Positions 56,801-64,000 of a DNA stretch of 64,000 nucleotides are shown here, piece by piece. A model generated the notes under the pieces. It was not told the DNA's origin, made no database searches, and worked only from the letters and a program-made list of their open reading frames with translations. Positions within the stretch are counted from its first letter, which is position 1; every line of letters starts with the position of its first letter. Made by a program: the position numbers and the translations under genes. Origin of the DNA: Selaginella moellendorffii (Eukaryota > Streptophyta > Lycopodiopsida > Selaginellales > Selaginellaceae); the NCBI RefSeq assembly GCF_000143415.4, contig NW_003314266.1, positions 3,098,607-3,162,606 of the forward strand, read 5' to 3'.

Positions 56801-58843
56801 CTTTTAATTTTATTATGGTATTGATGCCATTGAAGTGATGCTTTGTCGTTGACATTATTAGTGTTGAAATTCGAATGAAACGAGATGTTTCTCTGTAATA
56901 TTGATATTGAGTTTATTAGTATCAATATAGATAGTATTAATAATTTCGCTATAGTTTTATATTATTAGCCTTCATGCATTTTTTAGTTAGCAATTGTATT
57001 AGTGTTCAAATGAACTAAGTTGAAAGTTTGAGTTAGTTGTGTGCCAAATAAGATTTTTTAGTAAAGGTTGAGCTTTGGCTTTTCCTTGAAAAGTGATTTA
57101 GTCATGAACTATACTAACTTTACAAGAGTAAGAGTTAATGATCAATATTAAAGATGTTAGTTTTTTGTTGAATTTGAGTTGGGGATATATTGATCATTGA
57201 TGATTTCTCTTGTGTTTTTTATGAAGTGAGTTACGTCTTGCTATAGATGGATTCATGGAGGATTGTTTAGTGATCACTTGTTAAATATAGTTTTATTGTG
57301 CTTGGCTTTTGAATTGATGCAAATATACTTTTCATTAACTTTGTATTATGAAGTTTAGCTTATGGATGTGTTGAGAAGGATATTATGGGTTGTACCAAAA
57401 CTCGTGATCATTGTTAGGCAAAACTTTGTTATATACTTCTTCGAGCTTTTGATTCTTTGAGTTTTATGCTCATTATTCTATTTGTTAGAAGTTGTTGAGG
57501 AATGCATTTGTTTTTGCTTATTAGTTTTAATGTTGAAATTAGTATTTGCATCTGGCAATCATTGGTGAAGATTGACTATCATCTAGGATAGTTGGTTATC
57601 TTTTGTCAAAGGTTTTACTTGATTATTGTTGATGTAGAATAACCTACCGTTCTTTAGGATGGTGGATTATTTCTTTGACAATTATGCATCTCTCTATTGA
57701 TGGGATGATTAATGTTCTTTCATGATGGTTAATTGTTGAATTTGATAGATTTTGGCTTTTCGCATTACCACATTTTCTTTGTGATTTGCTCTAGATTAGT
57801 CTCTTGGGTTTGAGATATTGGTAGGATGTTGCTAATATTCACTTGAGCAACTCTAGTTTCTTGGTATTTTTGACTGGGATTTATTTAGATTAGCTAAGTG
57901 TAATAGTTGGCATAAACAAGTGTTTATTAGTTTTGCAACATTCATTCTATTTTATTGATTGTTGCTAAGGTTGGTTTTGATAGATTTGGATATTATTTCC
58001 TTTCATGTTGCTTGCCGATCGATGATACTTTATATTCTTTGAGTTATTTTGTAAATTGTTTAGTATATTGTCTACAATATTTGATAGTTAAGTTTTCTCA
58101 TTAAGTTTTTTTGATGATCTACTTGTTTTTGAATTTTTTTGGATAGTGAATCTTATGTTTCCCAACTATAATAATCTTGATGGTTCCTATACTTTAATAA
58201 TAGTTTATCAGATGATAACTTACTTGGAATACTTTAGTGTTCTCATCTAAGATTTATTCACTGGTAATTAAATCTCTAAGATATCATGGTCTCTAACTTT
58301 GATATTGTTTATTTATTGATCTTTAGGTTTAGGCCAGTATAAGCAAACTAGCTTTGGCAATTCATGTGCATAGTAAAATCTTTAGTCATGGGGTAGTTAC
58401 TATCAATTGATCACATCACCCACCTCTCTCTTGATATTCCATATTTCGTTAAAAGAGCATGACTATGTAAACAACTCTAATTGCCTGTTTATAGTAGTCT
58501 ATCTAAACTTTATTGATGGGTTTGGTTTCTTTGCTCATGAGGGTTGGGGCCTTTGGCTTCTCTTTCTATGTCTTTACGGGCAAGGGCATATCACATTTTT
58601 TTAAGTTGGGTGATACTTAGAGCAACAAGGGTGGCTAACTTTGTTGGTCATTTCCTTATCGGCAATGGCCGGAAGGTGTTTACATTAGTAGCATATTTGT
58701 GTTAAAGAAAGAAGTTGCTTCTTAACTCATTTAAATTGGTGCATTTCTCACAAAGTGTAAATACTATAAACTTTTTCTACAGTTGTTTTCTTGGTGGTGT
58801 TCTAAACTAGAGTATGCATCGACAAGGATGTCAATCTTCCCTA
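53804..58843 (+). mobile_element. Strongly decayed chromovirus B interior, plus orientation
   Basis: 58.4-58.84 kb matches the reverse complement of 47.4-47.8 kb in order: ACCTCTCTCTTGAT, TATGTAAACAACTCTA, AGAGCAACAAGGGTGGCTAA, TTTCCTTATCGGCAATGGCC, then ATCGACAAGGATGTCAATC. Farther upstream (54.9-58.4 kb) the sequence is T/G-rich with no open frames and is presumed to be eroded gag-pol. 53.8-54.9 kb is AT-rich without identified content, with an A/G-rich block at 54640-54825. Confidence 0.65.
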
Positions 58844-58855
58844 AAGGGGGGAGAG
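58844..58855 (+). promoter_or_regulatory. Polypurine tract remnant
   Basis: AAGGGGGGAGAG directly before the LTR start TGTCG, matching the intact element's tract. Confidence 0.8.
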
Positions 58856-59650
58856 TGTCGTAAATATGACTTTTGGTATTGAAAGTTATTTGTCGGCTAG
58901 TCCTTTTGGATATTTTTTCCTTACTACCATAACAACAAGACGTTGGTATTGTTGGTCCCTTTTTTAGTCTCTGCCTAAGCTAGTTGAGAAATTGGTCATC
59001 ACATATGCACTTAGACTAGAAGAGCACTAAGGAAAGAAATCCAAAATTGTCATTTAGTTAAACATAGTGATGAGAAACTTATGTTGTTGGCTTGCATTTG
59101 CTTGTGTTAAGAACCCCCACGATATTGAGATTGGTTCCTCAATATTCATTAAATAATAACTTACTGTGTCTACCAAACACCTTCGCTATCATACACCTTG
59201 TGTTAGTACTATTTGGTTCCAATTGTTATTTATGGAAAGTGTCTAGATTTGTTAATTTGGCATATCTATGGAATGTAAAGATTGTCCTAAACACAATGGT
59301 GTTTGTCCTGTGTCCAAATTCACAATCTAATACCATTCCATATCTAGTAAGTTTCGAGTTAATCCCAGTACTAAAGGTAGCTAAGGGTGAAAGCCCAAAG
59401 CGTGTATTCCTCAAAGAGGGGTGGGGGGGGGGCTGTGGGGGGGTTCCAAATATATAATAGGGATAGTGGGTAGGTTGAGCATGGCTGACCAACCTGAGGT
59501 ATAGTTTAGCTCCCATTTGCATATCTGTTTTTTTTCTGCATCCAGCTTGGGTCTAAGCCCAAATTCCATACCATGCTAGCTGGTGGAGTACCCATATCCT
59601 CACGTTAATCCACTAGTATGCTAAAATAATGCCAAACTCTGTTTGACTTC
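58856..59650 (+). repeat. 3' LTR remnant of the decayed chromovirus B copy
   Basis: Starts TGTCGTAAATATGACTTTTG and follows the intact LTR through AACACAATGGTGTTTGTCC and TTGGGTCTAAGCCCAAATTC to about GCCAAACTCTGTTTGACTTC. It then breaks into module D. Mostly C-to-T changes. Confidence 0.82.
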
Positions 59651-59654
59651 GTTT

Positions 59655-59990
59655 TGTATGTTGGTCCTAACATTACGATGTTGGATGCTCTAAGATTGTT
59701 TTTATGTTGCTCCGTGCTCCTGTCCCTTCACTCTTTGGGCTAAATGCTTAGGAGTTGCTTTGTGCTTCAGTCCCTTCGCTCCTTAGCTCCATGCTTGAGA
59801 GTTTGGCTCCATTCCTTCATTCAGTGGCCAAGGCTTTGAAACTCGGGTTCTACTCCATTGTCCTTGGACACATGGTATGTGGCACATGGCATGTGACATG
59901 TGGCATATGGAGGATTTAAGTTTTGCTTCATGGTTATCCTATGATAAATTACGATAGGATTAAGGGTGAAAACCACATGCGTTACCAATA
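59655..59990. repeat. Module D, second copy
   Basis: GGGCTAAATGCTTAGGAGTT and the CATGTGGCA-rich part near 59,870 match 42045-42365. Confidence 0.65.
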
Positions 59991-60009
59991 TACTTATCCA
60001 TTTATTGGT

Positions 60010-61440
60010 AAATGACTACATTTTCCATTTTACTTTAGTCACTTAACGACACCTTTGACCACTTGGAGGAGTCTCACTCACAACCTCCGTAAGTCCTATT
60101 CTGGACTTAGGGATTTGCTAGCCCCAAGAATGACATCCATGCCGCTCAACCATTGCACTTGGTCCAAGTGCTCCATGTGTCCAATCCCATGACTGACACC
60201 CCAAGGTACCACTAACATATCAGTCTGTTACACTAAGGCCATGCCCATTCACCTTGGTCACACCAGTGGTCCAACACCACTTGCATCACAGTCCCATCTC
60301 TCAAAGACCGGGCCATCCGTCCATGAGTGATCATCCCAGATCCACTCTTTAGCATCCTTAGGATGCTTACGGGCAGGGGAATAACCTTCCCCAATATCCC
60401 TTTTACATTCCCCACCAAGTCCCTTTCTATCCATGGCTGTATTCGCCAACATTGCCTCTGGATCAAGGTCCACAGGCTCGACCACCAAGTCCCACTATCC
60501 TCTGGGACTTCTCCACTACGTGACCGTGTCCTTGGTCACCACAACAGAGGACTCCTCCTCTTCCTTTCCACAGTCCGGGACTCTGGGACAACATTTCGCA
60601 ACACTGTGGCCCTACAAAGCCTCATGGGTACTCTCCCTACCTTCCACCTTTAGGTGCTCTAGCTATGGGCTTAGAGCAAAGTTCCATTGAGCCACGCCAG
60701 GTATCCAAGTAGATAGTGCCACCCATGCTTGGACTCGACCATTCAATCTCCCAGGGGAACTAGAGCCGGCTTTTGAACACTTCACCAAGTTACCCCGTTT
60801 GTCGGTCCGTATTCACTCTAGTTTTGGACTTCCCAGTGGTCAGCTCATCACCCAACACCTGGGTACAGCCTTCCTAGGCCAAACTGGCCTTTCCTGGCTA
60901 AACTAGCTCCACTAGGATCCAACCCCCACACTCTCCCTACTATACTTTTGGAACCCCCTACAGCCCCCCCTCCTGGGGGATGATCACTTTGGGCTTTCAC
61001 CCAATTTCCTGTATTAGTATTTGGACTCGGACTCGGACTCAGACTCGAACTCAGTCTCGGTCTCAGTTTTGGACTCGAACTCGGTCGCGGTCTTCGTCTT
61101 GGTCTCGGTCTCGGTCTCGGTCTCGGTCTTGGTCCTGGTTCCATCTCGGACTCCATCTCGAGTCCATCTCGGACTCCATCTCAGGTCCATCTCAGACTCC
61201 ATCTCGGACTCCATCTCGGGTCCATCTTGGACTCCATCTCGGGTCCTTTTTCTAGAGACTCACTTATTGCTTGCTTTGTGCTCGTTCTTCGAGCACTTCG
61301 TTGGGAGTTCCACTCCCGCTCTCGACTTTTCAAGTCAAAGTTTTTGGTCCAAACGTGTTATACTCATTTGGCCTTCACTTCGGCCACTACCACGTGGCAC
61401 CCCTTTTGGCTCCATTTTGGGGCTTAGGGATTTGTGTCTC
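60010..61440. mobile_element. Module B, second copy, with CTCGG minisatellite
   Basis: Same landmarks as 40320-42015. The minisatellite is shorter here (61020-61250). A minus frame (60488-60258) with KEWIWDDHSWTDGPVFERWD stays open where copy 1 has stops, hinting at former coding potential on that strand. No domain is recognised. Confidence 0.6.
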
Positions 61441-62640
61441 ACATATAGATTCTCCAATTTATAGATTTATTGAATCCCTTGTGATGCTTCTCTCACTTTA
61501 TTGGTTTAAATACTAATAAACCTCCTATAGACACCTTCTCTATCACGATCTTACTACTTATTTTGGAGTAGTCTCGAATATAACTATTGCATTTTTAGAA
61601 CTTTAATATTAACTTCTCATGTTAATATCTTAGGTGTTTCCAACACCTTCCATTGCCCATATTGTGTAAATTCCACTTCTTTATTCTAGAGAGTTCTTTA
61701 TTTAATGACACTATTATCTTCTTTTTTATCTTGTGCTAATATTAGGCACTAAATTCCTTTGCTAAGGTTTTCCATGACTCTATCATTTGGCTACCTTGCC
61801 TTGGCTCCGTCTTTTAGAGCTTTCATCATTTACAAAATTGGAGCCATTGGGAATTCTATCTTTTGGAAATTTATTATCTTTCCCATGATTCATTAGCATC
61901 CACTATATGTGATTTTCTACCAACTTTATTGATTGAATTCCCTCTAGAAATTACTAAGACCCAATCTAGGCCATTAATCTTTTGCTCTTATACTTTGATT
62001 GTTGCACCAAATAATATAAAATGTCCTTGAGGTATTCTTTTAGTTCCATAGCAAAGGCTCTAATTTGCCATATCTAAAAGGCATTTACCCTTAATAAGTC
62101 TTTTTAGGATTTTCTACTATAGGCATTATTCATCCCAATTTTGTGACCCTTTTATGGGTCCTTTCTTGGAAGCTACTTTGTTGGATTCACAATACCATTG
62201 TATTGTTATAAATCAATTCACATAGGTATCCTTTTCACTTAGTCGCCTTGACTAAGTGACACCATACCATTTATTCAAATCACTACTTTGAATTAAAAAC
62301 ATCATTCCTTAACCAAGCAAAGATCTTGTTTATGATTATCTAACCATATGATCTTTTAGTGGCCCATCCCACCAAGTTTATCAATAAATACTTGGTTTAC
62401 TAAACTTTTAAATTGTTGACCATGACTCTAGGGGTGTCCCCCACACTTGGCAGTGCACCCAAGCTAGCCCTTTTGGCCAAGAGTTTATAGAAATTCAAAT
62501 TAGGTGTCTCTATATCATTCATCATATCTTCGGTGCCACTCACACTAGATGTTTAAATTAGATATACCAAGCTTTCACACTAAGTACACTAATTGTGTAT
62601 CACGACTTTAAAGCATCCCTCTACTTGGCAATATGCTTAA
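61441..62640. other. C/T-rich decayed stretch
   Basis: G-poor on the plus strand, no supported gene. Probably eroded retroelement of minus orientation. Confidence 0.4.
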
Positions 62641-62860
62641 GACATAGAAAACACTATTCCTCAATATCCCTTTTTCAATCCCCATTAAGTCCCTCTTCAT
62701 TTATAGTAGTACTTGTCAACATCACTACTGGTCCAATGCCCAAAAGCCCATCCTCTAAGCCCTACTAATCTCTAGGACTTCCTCCCTCACCATATAACTA
62801 TACTCTTTGTCACTAAGTAAGAGTATACTTCTTTTCCCAATCATTTAAAGGTATTAGGAT
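62640..62860. mobile_element. Module B remnant, third copy
   Basis: CCTCAATATCCCTTTTTCAA, AAGTCCCTCTTCATTTATAG and AATCTCTAGGACTTCCTC parallel module B near 40,680-40,840. Confidence 0.6.
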
Positions 62861-62926
62861 ACTTAGGGTTAAATGTCCTTGGGTTTAAGTAGTATTGGGC
62901 TGAGTGACCTCTCAAGAAGTCTAAAT

Positions 62927-63118
62927 TTACTTACACAATCCTCTGGGATAAACAATAATGGTACAAAAAGCACCACTAGTTTTTCCTTTGGCACCTTCAC
63001 TTTGTTGACAATTCTTGCATATTTTGCAATATTCAAGAACATCATTTTTCATATTCCAAAAGAACCTATACTTAAACAGCTTATAAGTATTCCTCCCCCT
63101 AAAATGACTAGCCTCCAA
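62927..63118 (-). pseudogene. Integrase zinc-finger fragment of a decayed chromovirus
   Basis: The minus frame has YKLFKYRFFWNMKNDVLEYC then KICKNCQQ, the end of the HHCC finger (compare KGFFWSGMEGDVADYV...CQQCK in the intact copy). 63.1-64.0 kb beyond it has no recognised feature. Confidence 0.6.
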
Positions 63119-64000
63119 ACAATCATGATAATAATAGAGGACATGGTTGATCAGCTCATCAACTCAACTTAGCCATTATACAAGTGCAAGCCATTCTAGC
63201 TTGAGAAAGGTGGCTCCATGTGCATACTAAGCTTTTGTACCTTAGCATCTTACAGCTGAATTTGCTTGACCATACCAGCAAATTCTGTCACAACCTTTGT
63301 GAAAGCATGACAAATCCTTTCCTAGAATTCTCCTACAAAAGTAGAGCATAATGCACATGAGACCAAACATTACTATGAGTGGATGTTTTACCCAATCCCA
63401 CATTCCTATAGTAACAAGTTATAATGATCTCAATAGATGTCAGTAAGATTGTGAGTCTTTTCTTCTTCTTTGACTAGCACACATATCGCCAACCACTTCA
63501 ACCATATTCACAAGTTTCCAGATCCCCTCCACCATCCCTACATTACAATCAACCATCACTGTCTTCCACCATTCATCTATTAAGCTGCTATATTCCATCA
63601 CTTCTACAATTACCATTCCCGGGCAACACATTCACTCCCATCACTTTATTCCCTACATTCCACCGATAAAGATTACAACTTTTAACACCACTAAATTTTG
63701 TTCACAACATGGACAAACTCATGCCACTCTCTTTCCAACTAAACTCAAAATTAATCCAACACCAAGCTACTCAAGGAGCAATAGCAAAGTTTCTTGGAAA
63801 AGTATTGAGCATTGTAACCCAAGTCTTCAATAGCAAGCTTAGACAAAATGGTTTAGTGCTTCACCACTATCCATCCCTTGACTTGCCACTTGTAAAACCA
63901 TCATAACCAACGTATATTAAGATAGAGACTCTTGATTGCATAATGTAAATACAAGTAATGAGTTTACACCTCATTACAAATTATTTCTTTAAGAAGAAAA
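63119..64000. other. AT-rich end of window, nothing recognised
   Basis: Low-G sequence with short chance frames, presumably continuing retroelement decay. Confidence 0.35.

Noticed and set aside
59865-59925. CATGTGGCA-type repeats (also about 42,250) as further copies of the 22-bp palindrome
   Set aside because: They share CATG and GGCA words but lack the GGCC centre and the 22-bp symmetry.

Overview
The window looks like nuclear DNA of a land plant. The clues are very short introns (about 40-60 nt in most genes, 260 nt in one), TTTAGGG-type telomeric repeats, a dirigent protein, a GDSL esterase, F-box, LRR and PPR relics, and plant chromovirus retrotransposons primed by initiator tRNA-Met. 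The intron size and compact genes fit a lycophyte such as Selaginella; that is an inference from memory, not a search result.

Layout. 0-8.2 kb is mostly gene-poor: a broken coding remnant, a 72-bp tandem repeat, a CA/GA microsatellite, one possible small secreted protein in AT-rich DNA, and an ancient solo LTR. 8.26-13.6 kb is the gene-dense island: a five-exon GDSL esterase (+), a five-exon PHD-finger protein (-), the ribosome-assembly factor PNO1 (+) sharing a 38-bp divergent promoter with the PHD gene, and a dirigent-like gene (+). 13.8-16.2 kb holds a truncated gene start, an LRR relic, a 518-bp inverted-repeat element and inverted 25S rRNA fragments. 16.23-21.75 kb is a decayed LTR/Gypsy chromovirus (361-bp LTRs). 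22-24.7 kb has F-box and PPR pseudogenes and a small secreted-peptide gene with a TATA box.

25,055-37,700 is the most interesting part: an apparent 12.6-kb DNA transposon with matching terminal inverted repeats and a 4-bp target duplication (GATA). It carries a DUF7869-like putative transposase (-), a small DUF8039-like open frame (-), and a large divergent multi-exon gene (+). The open frames of that gene join in phase over 11 exons and encode an unstudied N-terminal region, a ParB-like motif, an acidic linker and a C-terminal FCP1-like HAD domain. About 25 copies of a 22-bp palindrome (arm ATGGCRTGWGG plus its reverse complement) are scattered through this element in intergenic DNA, in introns beside 3' splice sites, and in coding sequence. 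I did not see it elsewhere in the window.

38-64 kb is dominated by one chromovirus family. A structurally complete copy lies at 46,477-53,798 (both LTRs, PBS, PPT, TSD ATAGC) but has one frameshift and two nonsense codons; around it are older, AT-shifted copies with shuffled internal modules and CTCGG minisatellites. One unidentified three-exon gene (44,616-45,780) survives in this region.
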